Part shown: in pieces, positions 1 to 14,500 of the stretch
Numbering within the stretch: the stretch's first letter is position 1
How the letters are laid out: every line of letters starts with the position of its first letter
Source: Echinostoma caproni
Lineage: Eukaryota > Platyhelminthes > Trematoda > Plagiorchiida > Echinostomatidae
Direction: 5' to 3'
Length of the DNA: 64,000 nt
Assembly: GCA_900618425.1 (NCBI GenBank)
Contig: UZAN01039763.1
Coordinates: 25,681-89,680, forward strand
Made by a program: the position numbers and the translations under genes
The notes under the pieces: generated by a model
What the model saw: only the letters and a program-made list of their open reading frames with translations
The model's database searches: none
What the model was told of the DNA's origin: nothing

Positions 1-2375
1 GCTTCAGAAATTCCGACGCGAGTTCAGTGTGAGATAAAGCAGACGATGGCTGTGCTCATGGCCAAAACCGGCCACGTGAGTACTGTACCACTCGTACAGC
101 AAAGCGCAATCACCGGAGACTGGTGCGCACCAACTGTCTACCGAAAGTGCTGTAAGCTGTAAGCCAGGGTTCGTTCAAGGGCTCAAGCTTAATGATCATT
201 GTTGCACCATGACAACACATATGCACACGGATCCGGTGTCGCGGGCTATTCTCTAGCTAGGGAAAGCATCCAGGAGGTCGGTCATTTGCCCAGCAGTTCA
301 GACCTGGCTCCGACCCTTCTCTGACCTTTCTCCACTTGGGTCAATCAACAGAATCCGTGAGAGTGATGGAAAATTTGATTCAATTTCCAAGAGGGAATTC
401 GTCGTGTATAGAGCTAATGAAGCCACCCTATCACGGCAGAACAGTTGTGCAATGCTTCCTAGCTTTTCAGTTCACGATTTACTTGCCCTATACACGACGA
501 ATTTCTTCTTTGAAAGTCATGTTATGTTTGTTATCCAGAAACCACGTGAAAAAGTCTTTTTTCACGCAGGTTTGGGCATATGATGCTCACCTCGGCCATG
601 GCTATTGTCTGAAATTTGGTCACCTTCAATTTTTTTAGTGGTATGCGAGAAACAATATTGTAAACCTTCTCCGGCTCGTTCTTGTGTCCAGTGTTTATGA
701 GATAAATCCCGCTGGTGCTCGAGATAATGTGGCCTTCTCTTAAGTAGGTCATTATGAGGGGTCCTTCATAGCGTATTGAGCCAAGCGCCTAGCCGTGCGA
801 CATGCGTAACATGCACTACAGACCTACTTGACAGGGTGGAATTGAACCACATTCCCAGTCCTCTGACCAAACATCTCAATAATGTACTCAATACACACAA
901 GTAGCTTGAACGCGCTCATATTTGAAATCGTAATCGGAAGGCTAGGAAGTGCACATAAATATGCAATATTATGAAAAATTTCTTTATTCAATGTGAAACC
1001 CATCACTTATGTGCTTGAAAAATGTTTCAATATCTATCGTGATATTTGAGGTCAAAAAGTAAAACCAATGTTGTTACTGAACTTCATCCACTTCTGTCTC
1101 CCATCTGAGCTTCGAAGTACGCTATTAGCTCCACAGGTAGAGATAGCGATATTTTGGATTCCTCAAAGAATAGGCCTGTTCAAATAGACAACGTTTTCTC
1201 ATACCGACGGAATCAAAGAAAAGGAATCTGTCTAGTGCCGTCATCGTTTCTCGGGCATTCGTTGCGTGGCAGCAAACGTGATCACACTACTTCGGCAACA
1301 ACTTCCAATCATGCAAAAGCTCAACACATGAACTTCCATCAATGTGTGATGGAAACGACCGAATGCATAAAAGGTGAGCGCACGAAAACTAGGGAACATA
1401 TCAACAATTCAACTGAATTATATATCTGGTTAACACATCTACAATACGAATTTGTTAATTATATTTTTTACGAGAAACATTTTGTGTAAAATTTATTCTC
1501 TTTGGCAAGGAACTAAAAACGTTGACCCAGTGGGGAGAGGGAGTATCAGTCAGGTTTCCCCTTGAATGAATGAATTATCACAGATGAGATCAACTTCAGT
1601 AGTTTGTCTTTAACTTGCATTCGCATCACCGGTGTCATGTAGAGAACACCGATCTCATATTTGTTACTGGGAAAGGGGGATTTACAGCCACTCTCTCTGA
1701 CTGTCAGACTTTCGGAAAGGATGTGCCGCATTTAAGAGGGACTCATACAATGAAAAACATTGCCCGTAAGTTTTCTCCCAGCGACGGTGTTATAAATCCA
1801 CAAGAGAGGGCCGGTATGAGAAGAGTTATCAATTCAGATCACCGCATCGATTACGGGTGGATAAGGTAACAGAATGAAACAGTTAGTTCGTAATTTTGTG
1901 ATCTTCTCCACATCGATTATCGCCAGTCTGAGAGTTTGTTTGTATCTTCTACATTTGCCATAGTAAATCCTTCAATCCACATGCGGATACTGTAGGACTC
2001 GGAAAACCGTTTCTTGGTGTGTGTGTGTGTGTGTACGTGTTCAAACTACTCACAATTGGGAGTAGTATCTGATAGCGGAATTCTTGAGAAGGTTATTTGT
2101 ATTGGACGGTGAAAAAAGTGTTTAAAATTTATGTTCTTCACCTCTGATCTGGCCCCCTGGAGCAGGATTATGATCTCTGTCCGTATAGGGATTATCGATC
2201 TTAAAGTGTGTGACAGATTCCAGGCAGGTCACGTTTTATTCAATATCATTTTTCGTGTGGCGTTCCTCAGTAAGGATCAACAAATCATAACTGCAGTACA
2301 CTCTCCTTCAGAAATATACTGGTTAATTCACGGACATCGACGGACAGAGGACGACCGAATTTGGACAGAACTCAC
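1..2375. other. Intron 3' of exon 25, repeats only
   Basis: No frame resembles the expected beta-helix continuation on the minus strand. The stretch holds a fold-back pair of SINE tails (389-514), a (GT)n run near 2017-2034 and otherwise unremarkable AT-rich sequence. Confidence 0.6.
389..514. repeat. Fold-back pair of SINE-tail fragments
   Basis: The stretch at 389-413 (ends with gtcgtgtatagagc) is the reverse complement of 486-514 (starts ccctatacacgacg). The forward arm with its upstream part (gcaatgcttcctagctttt) matches the tail of the tRNA-derived repeat seen at 8398, 22430, 36920 and 52405. This looks like two tail-containing copies in opposite orientation. Confidence 0.7.
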
Positions 2376-2586
2376 CCCTGCATATGTCCGTTCAGATGGA
2401 AGTGAATCGGGTAACGTCCTAAGCGGAACGCCTGACCCATATACGTCAACTCCACGTAGGAGATGTGTGCACGCACCGAGTTGCTGTTCGGTGTCGGACC
2501 GCCAACGTGTATGTGACCGCCATATTGATCGATACCCATCTGATCTGCCGGATTACCCTGATAACAGTTCTGTGTAGCGAATTGTC
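2376..2586 (-). CDS. PKHD1L1-like exon 25 (beta-helix, last in window)
   Basis: The 211-bp exon runs from aatacag to GTGAGT. QFATQNCYQG, GIDQYGGHIHVGG, VELTYMGQAFRLG and RYPIHFHLNGHMQG match the conserved 'YPIH-x-H' rung region after the first G8. It ends with two bases (GG), so translation continues in an exon at or beyond the window edge. I found no matching exon in 1-2375. Confidence 0.95.
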
Positions 2587-5500
2587 CTGTATTATGACAG
2601 CAGAGAAGAAGGCGACGGATCATTAAAGTGTACTTTCGCGCCATCAGGTGACCAAGCAAGAGGCTTATGCTCGAAAAATATGAATCTGATCATTTTACAC
2701 ATAAGCGTCAGTGACAGGAGACGGGGTGAATAAAGGGTTGACATCTTATGAAAGGTGCTACTCATGATTTATCTTAATCATCGATCAGGATTTTGGCAAC
2801 AACAACAACAAAAATAAGAAAAACAACAGCAGCAACAATAACAACAACACCAGGTCTTTGTCGCCCAACAAAATCAGCACTCAAAGTACCCAGTGCACTT
2901 TTTTACTAACCCAGGATACGATGTATCTGATTTATTGAAGCATACAGGACTGTTTTACTTTTACGGCATCAGTTGGTTTATGAAAAATGCCATCCATTGA
3001 GATGATTGAATTGATGCTTGATGCATGGTCTTTTGAAATGGTTTCCTCATCCACCCCATATGTCAAAGCAACTCAACTTCCGGATGAGAGCTCTCAGTGC
3101 ATCGGGTGTCACGTGACTGGTCGACCTCACTATCGGCCTTACAAGTATCGACAGACCTAGTGAGCATTAATCGGTACTTCAGCCATTGACCTCATAAATC
3201 GTTTTAGCACAATTACAGTCAGACGATTCCAGTTCAGTGACTGGTATTCTTTCTAACCAGGGCGTTTCAATTATAATAAACTTCAGCTTCGGATTTTTGA
3301 ACAGAAAAAGACAATGCCAAGTTGACAGGTTATCGCCAGAACAACAGGCAAGAAACACCAAGGGGGAGGGGGTTAGTATTGATTAGAACGACAAGTTCCA
3401 AATAGGCAATACTCAATAGAACGCTGTTACCGATGTTTGCAACTGGGAATGGACAAGATATTCATTTGATCAGCCGGGACATGTGATTATAATCAAAAAA
3501 TATCAGTTTATGAGAAGAGGGAGTGAACAATTGATTATCGAAATCACCAAAAGTGATCGATCGTCAAGCTAATGCCACAATCTTGTTGTTCCCTATTTGT
3601 TTCGTTCCGAGGGGACATAACCATGAACAACATGAGCCTATGTTTGACACTTTGAACAACATGTCCTTGTCCCCGGAGGGAATGATAACCACACTATTGG
3701 GCACAGGGACCCAAGAACGAACAAACTCATTGGCAGTATCGAACTCGTCTTGTGGGAAATTTGATTGCCATAACTTTAATATACATATATTGAGTTCTTT
3801 ACAAAAATGCTCACACCATTTTTTCCTCGACTATGGAAAAGCAATAAATTTCACTTATAATCTACAACTGGACTGATTCGCTAAGATCATTCACGCTAAC
3901 GGTAATGATATGTTTATCAGTACTTTAATCTTTCTAGCCCGATTGATCAGAAAGTTCTACCTTGCTTTTTTAAGAACTATGTCGTTGAACAGAAAGTACG
4001 AGAGATTCGCAAATCGCATGTGTCCAAACGCATGTCTGGAATAACTCTACTGCCTTGCTGCAGTAGCATCAGCGACGGCCTCGAACCAACATACCGGTTG
4101 GAGTGTCGCGGAATCATTTCCTAATTCAGCCTGAGCGACCGGGGAGTAGAACTATCCCGAAAGGTACTTCGGGGATTGTGTAGTACCCTTGTTGTGAGAT
4201 ACTACTCACTTGTGAGTGGTAAGCAAAAGGATGTGATCAAGGGTTTCTTTCAACAACCAAAAATGAAAAAGACCTGTTGGAGTAAACTGTTGCAGTTTGG
4301 TACGGTGAACACAAGAGTGCGCATCTGTTAAAGGACCGTTACATTACACATCCTGTGTATTTGCGGGAATACTGCAAATTTGTTCCAAATGGCATATTTT
4401 GTTGTACGATTGACAATTTAAACATATCTTGTCTGTTATTGGCCATAAACGACTATCCTCGACCAGCACTGCCTTCTGGGATTATAACAACCTATTCTTG
4501 CGAAAAACCATGGAGAAGATCTACGAAACCGACAGTAGGCGACTAGAGGGCAAAAGCAAGGCTAGAAAAGGATGCGCGGAGGCTGAGCGATGTGGATGAG
4601 TTAGTAACAATACAACTTCCGGAGAGGTGCAAAAGTAACTGATACCACCACGGACAGCACTACTTCAACTATTACAACCACTGCAACTCTTTTTATACTG
4701 ACTGTTATTTTCGTACTAGAGAGAACGCAGTATGCAATCTCTAATTCATATTGTCATAAAACTGGTTACCGTTTCTTGCCTAGTTCATAGCTTCAAATCG
4801 CTCGAAACAGTATTTGCCTAATCTATAGGTATTGTATTGTATTGTACTGTATTGCAATGACTTGTGCGGACAACCGTATCAAAAGTTCAGTCAAAAGAAT
4901 GTTCACTTTTACAATCGGATAAAAACAAAAAATTTATGTACAATAACGATGAAACTTAAATAGGAGTTCAGCTTTGTAGGCTTAAAATTAGTTTATTTAC
5001 AATCTTTATTTTGTCAGTTAAAATACGAACCAGATAGAGAACCGTTGAATCGCGATAAATGGTTAGGTGGGAGGGTAAGCAGCGATAATTGGATCAGGTT
5101 GGAGCGTGGGAACGGCAAGCAGATATATCGGGACTGAACGGATGACTGAGTATCTTATGAGCAAAATTCTCACATGAAGTAGTGTAAAAATCACACAAAT
5201 TTGTGATTTGTAGTGTTTAAGGGAATAAGAGAAATACGGCTGGTAATGATCAAACCGCGACGAAGAGAAACGGAATCTCTTGGAAGTAGTCCAGGGAAAT
5301 TAGCGGACGAACACTAAAATATGATAGGAAAAATGCATTGATAAACAAAAGAACATATCGTTGCATGCTTCACATTGTCGTAGCTTGCTTATCTGGAGGG
5401 ATAAGCGACACAGTCTACCAATGCAAGCTTGCACACGAGAGGACAATCATAGGTTGCTCTCTATGGTGAATGCCAGTTATTTGATGTTGATGGGTACGAC

Positions 5501-8500
5501 ATTGATGACTGAGGGTTCCGAAAGAGACAGAAATCGCATTCAAAACATTTAGAAGCATTCAACTGAAGACCTGTGTGGTTCGAGTATAATTGCACTTGTC
5601 AAAAAATGATTGTGTCACATTGGTTTGAAATGGCTTGACACAAGACCATATCACCAGCATATTTAAAGGCGGGATAGAGAGTAAGTCACTGATGAAAGTT
5701 GAAAATAAGTATAGAGAAAGTACAGCACCCTGAAAGATTCCAGAATTATTCATTAACGGTTTTGGAGAGTGCCGTTTGCTTTCATTCTTTCAACCCCTCC
5801 TGTGAAATGGTAGAAACTAATCAATAAATTACAATGCGAGGGTGAACTTAGGCGTAGCACAGCCAGTCGAATGGGCGCGTTATCATTGTTGATTAAGACA
5901 AAAGATATGGAAAGCGGAGAACTCACCGGTGGAGAAATCCGAAGAACACTTCGGTACTGAGTTTGGTACCGTCAAGCTAGAGTCACCACGAATCAGCACA
6001 TTACGTGTCAACAGTCCAACTTCAGCCGTGAAAAATCCGGATACACCGTTCGAATAGTTGATTGTGGTGGATATTTTACGATAGGCCATGCCCTCGACCA
6101 GAGTCAACACACGCAAATCCGAACTGACCGCTGAAACGGGGAATGAGATTTGTTTGAATCGCTCCAGTGCTGATTTTTCATGTATTGTGAACCGCAAAAA
6201 TTGTCGTTTCCCATAATCACTGCAAATTCGTGGATACATTATCGTATCGTATCGCATCGCCTAATCTTATTCGGATTGGTCTTTACTGACTCATGTGCGC
6301 TCTGACATTGTTGCACCTATTGATTGTTCGCTTGACAGAATGATGCACTCCCTCGTTTGCACCGTTGGGCATTGTTCTTTTCGCCAGTTCAGACATATCC
6401 CCCGGGAATGCCTCTCATTGAGGTGTGTTGTTTATGCAATTGTAAAACTTCATATTGACAGTTCTGAATTATCGTTCACTATTGTTTGGAGTCGAATAAA
6501 CCTCGAGAACTGTTGGACTTGGTTACTGAGGTTACGTGTCACTCAATGTAGACCCATATATTCGTACGGATTTTATATCCCCGTTGACATCATTGGTCTA
6601 AATACTTGCCTCTTCGAGTTAGTATAACTCAGGCGTTTTCTGCTGGCTTCAAGTTTGCCTGAACCAAAACCGCAACACTGTTTTGATGTCGTGAAATAAT
6701 AACCCGGCATTTAGTTGACTGCGAATTATGAACCGCAGCACTGTGTTACTATTGAGAATGGATTTCGTATGACCATATGATATTAGTACCAGAAAAGAGG
6801 ATTGCACCAGTGCATATATATATATATATACATGCATCGTAATTTCGCATTTCACGTAGTATATACAGAGCTCCTGTGGTTCTCAAGAAGTAAACCCATA
6901 CCATCTTGATTTCGTGCTTGTTTGGTCGCTTCTTCTTTTAACAGCATCGGAACCCTCTACAATATGTGCATGCGACCAGATTGACGTGTTAACAAAACCG
7001 GTTCAGTCAGCCTAAGTAGAAACGGTTGATTTTACGGGATGTACTGATTGATCCACGTGCATTGCACGAGACGGATTGCCAAGTCAAGTTCTTATGTTTT
7101 TGTGCCAATACGCGAAACAGGAACTCGGAAAAGAACTTATCATTNTATGGTAAAATGAGTTTTCATTGCTACAAAAGTCTGAGAAAAACAGTCATCCGAG
7201 AGTTTGAGTCCAGTGATGTCCATCTGGGATACCTACAAATCAATGTACGATCATGATAGATCTTCAAGTTAAGTCAACTTACAGGTTGCTTTCTCTATTC
7301 ATCCGGATGAATGGATGAGTCTGCAGCTCAGTGCAGACCAGAATGATTTATCATCGCATACAGTCACACAGAGGGAAAGTAAAATACAGAGTCGTAAAAA
7401 TTGGGAAAGTGGATGTCATTTACCTATGGTTTTCTGTGCCAGAAATATTGGAAAATACGGACCAAGAAACAAACGGTTCGCATTGGTACGACTATGCACA
7501 GAATTATAACGATACCTAGTTACGGAAGTGCAAGTTTAAGTTCGATGTGTGCGATGGGTGAGTGATATCTGATAGGATATTGTTGCAGACGTTTTCGCAA
7601 GAGAAAACATGTTTGTCGGAGCAATAAAAACCAACAAGTGTGAAATAATTTTAACAGACCAGTGTAGAATTGCGTAGTCTTCGAACTCTCAAACTAGCAA
7701 ACAAAACTAGGGAGGGGGGGGGCAGTGAAGAAGGTGAATGACAACACAAGAATATACAAAAGGGGTTTTCAAATTAACTCAAGTTTTTATTAAAGAAAAC
7801 TGTTGTGATCCTATGTTACGGGATGACGCATACCACTGGGCGACACGTTGCAGTTTCCGGACATCTATGACGAGTCAAGCTTTCCAGGTGACGCCAGCGA
7901 AGCGCTCAAGCGTTACATCTTCTAGACTACGAACTATAGACCGACAGTGCCAACCAATCAGAAGCCGTGCGGCCCAGACAGACGCCAGGACTACTAGCAC
8001 CCAATTGGTTCAGGCTTGGATGACTAATGAACTTCTTTTGTACATAGCATTTAAACCCCATGATGCTTTCAATAAATGAACTGCTACCCCTGTGGTCTTT
8101 CCCTTGAGTCTCGGATACGTGGGATACTGCGGTGCAAGCACCAGTGTGATCCAGTGCTAACGTGGCGTCCGTGAATTCTAATCCGTGATTCGTATTTCGT
8201 GATCACTGTGCACCACAAGTAGTACAAAAATCCTGCCGTTCATTTGATCGGTATCCCGGTTGTTTATTCATTTATCTGATGCCTTGTCTGTTCCAGGATC
8301 ACAGTTCGTGCTTATGTGTCCAGTTTGAAAACTGACAGTTAACAGCGTAACATCTTCGAGGTAGATTTAATGGAGAATGAAAAACAGTTTCTTCAACTGA
8401 CCGGTGGGTAGCATACTTGCCTTCTGTCTATGAGATCTCACGGGTCAGTGGATTCGCACTGCTGATGAGATCCAACTAGGTCGAAACAGTAATGGAATGC

Positions 8501-11500
8501 TTCCTAACTTTTCAGTTCACGCCTCATCTGCTCTATACACAACTATTTTTCCCCTTTAAATAAATAGTATTTCTCACTCCAATCCAACCCCAGCTATACA
8601 TTTACTACTCTTGCAATCTATGTGATCATTAATATGTTGTCCTTCGCACGCCAAATATATTAGTGTCCATCAGTTCAAATGTGGGTGCTCGGTCATCTAC
8701 ATCGACAGAACGGAGGGATAACTGCAATACGGATTCAGAAAACAATCAATGGGAACTTCGGAAGTATGAGGTCACCAATAACCCGCAGGAACCTCAGTCC
8801 ATCGATCACACAATACCTTGTGGAAATGAATATTTCGTCTTGCTGCGCGTTTAGAATCCTCTACAACACAAACAACACCAAGGTTCTGAAATATGCCGAG
8901 GAACTAGCCATTCAAAATCACCATCCCAAACTGTGTAAACAGCGTGAATGACTTATCACTCTGGCTCCACCTTGACAACAAATGTGTTTGGTGAGTCATT
9001 TTGATTGCAATCTTTCTCCGCCTGTGAATCTGTTATTTACTGACCAAATTTTAATGATCACATAGACTGCAGTGAGTATGTGTACAGGAGCAGCGAATTG
9101 ATCCACAATACAAACCTGTTTTCGGCTTCTCTATTCAAATTCGTTACTGGGAAACTTTGCTTCCAGTTTTGGTTTCCGATAAACTGTACCATGTGAAATG
9201 CATGCATAGAAACTCGTCAAGAACAAAATGTGTTCTCTACTCACTTGCAATTTCGTGAACTTCATTTTCGCCGTGTGCATTTCGGCCCCCGGTAGATGTG
9301 ATCACAATTTGCTCACCCGGTTGCCAATCAACCGGATGTGTGAGCGTAATTTGTTTCGATCCGACCTCAACAGGTTGGGCTAGACGTGTCCACGTGACTG
9401 CCCGAGGTAAACCTGTGGGACGTGATTGACACACACAGTATAAAATAGGGCCAACAGATGAAATTAAAAGCATCGCATACTTTCTTCAACCACGTATATG
9501 AGAAGATATATTTACTGTAACTCAGATGGTGATCATTAACCGATGAACAGAAACAGGTTGCGCACTTCTGAGAAGAAAAGAAAAAGAAAAGAAGAAAACA
9601 GATATTGGAAGTGGTAGGATAGTTTTCGATGATCGTTACCTGTATTCCAAAAGTCGCATAGCTAGAACGCTAATTCTACGAGGGTAGAAAAAGACGAGAA
9701 AAAGCGGTATTTCCAAACCACTATTTTTGTTAGGACGGCGCCCACAGAACCGGTCGAGTCGCACACGAATCTACATCACACCACAAGCATGCTCGAGACG
9801 CCCACGGCAAATCGATTCCGGATTGGATGACCAAGACGAATCAGACAACTATCATCCAGTTGACCAATCGTAGTGTCAAGGACGCAATCTGATTGGTGCG
9901 TCACCATGTGGTTCTCGTGTGCCCGATTTACCGCCTTATATTTGTGTGGCATATCATGATCCTAGAATACGCTCTGCATGATGCTCTTCGGTCGTGTTTC
10001 CTCCCCCCCTTCCCGCGTTATTGTTGGGGCAAAGGGCGCTCTTATCGATCGAACGTCTAGAGCAGAACACAATTTTGAAATCCTTTTTTAATCTCTTTTA
10101 GATAAATGTTAGCTTCAGCAGAGTAAATATTCATTTTTTCGCAGCCGCTCACTTCCGGTCTCGTACTTGCTTGCACACAACACACGTCAACGTTCTACAT
10201 TCGGACTTACAACCCCCTGGGAGTATTTGTATGGGAGGGACAACCGTTGTTTTCATTGGTTTCGAACGAATAATCACAAATAAATAATACGTAATTGAAC
10301 TCCGTTTACAACGTTTTATTCATCTGGTTAACCTCGAAAAGCACCACATGTGTTCTTCTTTAACGAGAGCGCATTGGTGGTGCACGCTCAGAACAAACTG
10401 ATCCTTGAGGAGCACAGAGCATGTTTTAACTCAAGGGGTGATGGACAGTTAGAAATAAATACCTGCCCGCTTAAACTTAGGGGTAAAATGTTTATTAAAA
10501 GGGAATACTTTTCGCCACTGTTGTGTCATCAGTACCTCTTCCACTGTGCTGTCCGGGCAACATAGGTGGTCTGCAACGTGCAAGTTGGTAGCAGTACGTT
10601 TTGTTTTTCAGCTTAAGCATTCGGACAGTAAAAACAGAACCGTCTTCATTGAATGAAGCAAATGGTAGACAGGAACTAAATTATTCATTGTAAGTTGCGA
10701 TATCACTTTTTGACACTTTTGAAGGGTTTTGTGGCCTACGAATGACTGTTACGTTTGTCGCACTTGCCTGTGTCCGGATTGATTGATCAATCGATTGACA
10801 CGGTGATTGTTTGAAAGCCTACTTGACGGCATGCGCATGTTGTGTAACGCTTCTGCTAGTTGTTGGCCTGCCTCTCTGTCTGCGTTCTGGGTGTTTTCCG
10901 TTCCTACTTGCTCAGCGGTCTTTGGACCGGATGCGTGTGTCCCTCTAAAATAAACGTATTGCTCAGTTCACTGCGTGCTTATCTACCTACTTAACCTGGA
11001 AGATAATAGATGGTAAAGCGGCTCCCATTTGTCAAGATCGTTCGAGATAAGGTTTTATCACAGATTCTACAGCTAAATGCAGTACGGGATTGCATGTGAA
11101 ACCACACCATCTAACTGATGGTGTGGTTTCACATGCAACGCATTTTCGTGCAGTAAACTTACAAAAGAATCGATGCAGTTGATGTTAATGATGAAACCCG
11201 ACTCGGAAAAGCAAACAGACTGAATTCAACAATATTCTTACCGTGCAGTTCCAATGTACCGTTACGTACTCCCAGAACTTTGGCACCAAATAGTGGCAGA
11301 TCTTTCTCAAGCACGTGACCAAACAATGTGATCGTTGCTTTAGATGGATGTGGTTCTGTTTCGGTGCCGATCTGAAACAGTCAAAACAATGTGTCGTACA
11401 AGTAGGATACCATTTCTTCCTCGCATCGGATCCCTATAGAGGTGTGGTGATCCTAGGTGACGATAACTACGGAGCGATACGTTGCTGTTTGGACAACTGT

Positions 11501-14500
11501 GATGAATTAAGCTTCCCGGGTGACATCAGCGAAGCACGTACGTGTCACAGCTTCTAGACTACAAACCATGTGTCGATCTTTACAACCAATCAGAATCCGT
11601 GCGGCCCAGACAGAAGCTGAATAACACCAGAAATACTGGCAAGTGATTGGCAGAGGATTGGATGACCAATAGACTTGTGAAGTGGCCACTCCACAAGCAC
11701 TGATGATGTCACCTCGGCTGGTGATGAAACGTTTGCAAACAAATTGCCAATCTCGGCGAACAGGCGAAATAGAATTCAGTTCACCCGAGCTACGAGAACC
11801 AATTTTCAATACTTTGTCAACGTGGGATACTGTCGTGCAAGTACCGGCGTGATCCAGTGCTGACGTGGTGTCCGTGATTTCTAATCCGTGATCCGTTCTT
11901 CGTGATCAGTGCGTACTACTATTACCACAATTGTCACAAGAGGACAGAGTCAAAGTTTACACGGAACACCGTTTTGGTCATTCTGTTAGACCGCTTATGG
12001 CTTGAACTCTCTCTCTGTGCATTATTCTAATGGGTGAATGGTTGAGAATGAAAGCAATAATGTTAGCAGTGTGACCTCATAGTTAGTTAAGGTGATAAAT
12101 TAAACATTAAACAGGTGAGTTCATGGCATCATTTTGTCGGTTTGAGCCCAATTTGTGACACGTGATCCCGTCATCAGTCAGTCTTCTAGTTAATCACAAA
12201 CCATTTTTTAATCCGTGATCGTCTACGAGAACATGTTGCCGCTGCTGTTGGTAAAGATTCGTTACTGGAAATGTTTAATCTTTAGCCAAATGAACACAGT
12301 TACGACAAATTTACGACGCACAGATCAGGTGTTATTAATTGATGACACGCTCTATATTATGTCTGAACAGAAATTGCAATCGAATCACTGGGGAAATATC
12401 TTTCAAAACCCTGGCAAAGCAAAGTAACTTGGCCATTGAGGTCAAAACAGCAGTATGGTGTCCTTAGGGCTTTCACCGCTCTCTGCATAAGTATGTGTGT
12501 ATGCGTTTATGTATCAGGCATTTCGTGTTCCCGTAAAGTTTATTTATACCAGAAGTTTCACTAAGTAAAACTTATCTGAAAAATATGAATCAAGCCCAAG
12601 ATTATAAATATGTGTTCGAGGGTCTGGAATACATATATGTATATAGACATACGTCGCCAAGCCGGCAGTCCCATTTTTAGAGGAAATTTGTGTAGTCTGT
12701 TCATCCGATTGATGTGTATCTGCTGTACATTCTCATTAGTCGATCTGGTGAAGGCACTCGAGTAGGCAAGACTAAACGTACAATGAACTGATCCGCACTT
12801 CTTACCTGAGTTCGAGCTGAACATTACAAATAGTGACTCACTTGCAATTTGCCATTATTGAGAATAATAATGTATTTGGCTTTCAACTCGACGTCTTTCG
12901 TTCGGTCGAAGAATAGCATACCACCGTTTATGAGCACCATGGTCAGTACCGGGGTGTCTTGATCCAACATGATCTGTTGCGAATCGCCAATGACCACAAA
13001 ATCCCCTTCCACAGGAGGTGTACTATTGCCCCAAGTGTACGGGCTAGACCATCGGTCCACATAGTAGTAGAGGAAATTCTGAATATGTAATAAAGTAGTT
13101 GACAGAGGAAAAGTTCATCTAGAGCACATATTCCGATAAGTTCAAGGCACAGCTTAACAAAACAACGTGTTTCGTGTTTCGAGGTGAAGTCAGACAATTC
13201 GGGTACAAGTGTTCAGCAAACTAATGACGAAATTTCTATCATCCAGTTATTCGAGGTCGATCCAGTTTCGGGGAGTTTAGTGACGATTAAATTCAGGCGC
13301 GCTATTACTGCTTGCAATCTCTGCGCTATCACATACAATTACATAGAGCACAGATCATCAATATCCCAGTATACAGTTGCTTCGTATTTGCCAGAAATCC
13401 ATATGAGATTGATTTTTGTGAATTCAAAAATCCCGTCGGTGTTGTTCCGCTAATGAATGAAAAGTGTTTGACGAGATTCCCCCCCTATATTTAGCCAATA
13501 TACCTGTTGTTTTGTCTCAGTCTTATTTTTCTTTCATGCTCTGTGATCCGGATAGCGCGAATGCTCCATTGTTTCACATTGTCTTATCCATCTGACCCAT
13601 GATCTGAAATAATTAAGTTCATTCTAACCCTCCACGATCTGACTGAATCCAGACTCTATGGGATTTGCCCGGCTTGGACTCTGTCAAATTGACACCAGAC
13701 TATCTGGTCACCGACTCGTACTGGTTGTGATGCTTTTGTTTTCGTCTGTTGTCCAGCCCTGGGATGAGATCACTCCTGGTGTGTACAGTGAAAGCTCATT
13801 GGGCATTCTATATTCATTGTGCCAAAGTGATACTTGGAACCTGTCTGGCAGATACAGTTACACTTTTCCTGTGTTTATATCGCATCTATTAATTTCATGA
13901 GCTGGGGAATGCTCTTTCTTTTTAGACGGAGAGCAAACGCGTATTCCGACCATACCGTAAAAACATGGGCAGACCAGTCATCAGCCAATCCCGCTAATTC
14001 GAATTCATCATATCCATGCCTCTCGCCTCGTGATGGACGTGATGAATATCTTACATAGAGACACTATTTGAGACTGAAAACCGCTTTTTCTAGAACAGCA
14101 AAAACGGTTGGTGATTACTTCAGTGAATAATTACGCGAACTCAAGACAAGGCAACAGTTATTAAAATAACATGTAGTTTATTGTCGGTATGATCAAATTA
14201 TACGGCAAACTACCATCAACAAATTAGTAAATATTTATCTGGGCTGTAGAATCGCATACCACGTGCATTTTACGAAGAGGCAATGTCTGTCTATCCGTCT
14301 GCCTGTTCCCACTTTGTCATTTTGCAGGAAATCGTTTGTCTCTGACATTGTAAACGACTGTTCTCTAGAACGATGCCAAAGTTTCGCCACATTCACCAAG
14401 CTAGTCCTTCAATGATAATTAGGTCCTATGGTCACTTTTTTCACATATGCTTTCGTTTTTCTTTCAGTCATCAGCTTCGTGTAAGCTTTTCAACTACACC

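Larger units (their letters stand above)
2587..5926. other. Intron between exons 25 and 24
   Basis: No coding signal. It holds an AAC-rich microsatellite (about 2799-2850), dispersed repeats at 3085-3300 and 4183-4525, and a short ATTGT pentanucleotide run near 4828-4856. Confidence 0.6.
6131..9244. other. Intron between exons 24 and 23
   Basis: Non-coding. It contains a (TA)n run near 6815-6831, one ambiguous base at 7145, a G9 homopolymer near 7713, repeat family R2 copy A and a SINE fragment at 8398-8555. Confidence 0.6.
9413..11241. other. Intron between exons 23 and 22
   Basis: No exon. It contains a relatively GC-rich block at about 9730-9970, repeat R7 copy 1 and the perfect palindrome at 11090-11138. 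Confidence 0.6.

Noticed and set aside
531..752. 73-residue minus-strand frame that could be the next beta-helix exon
   Set aside because: Lacks the expected H-x-R-G and G-T-x-x-x rung motifs and has no matching acceptor. It borders SINE tail sequence.
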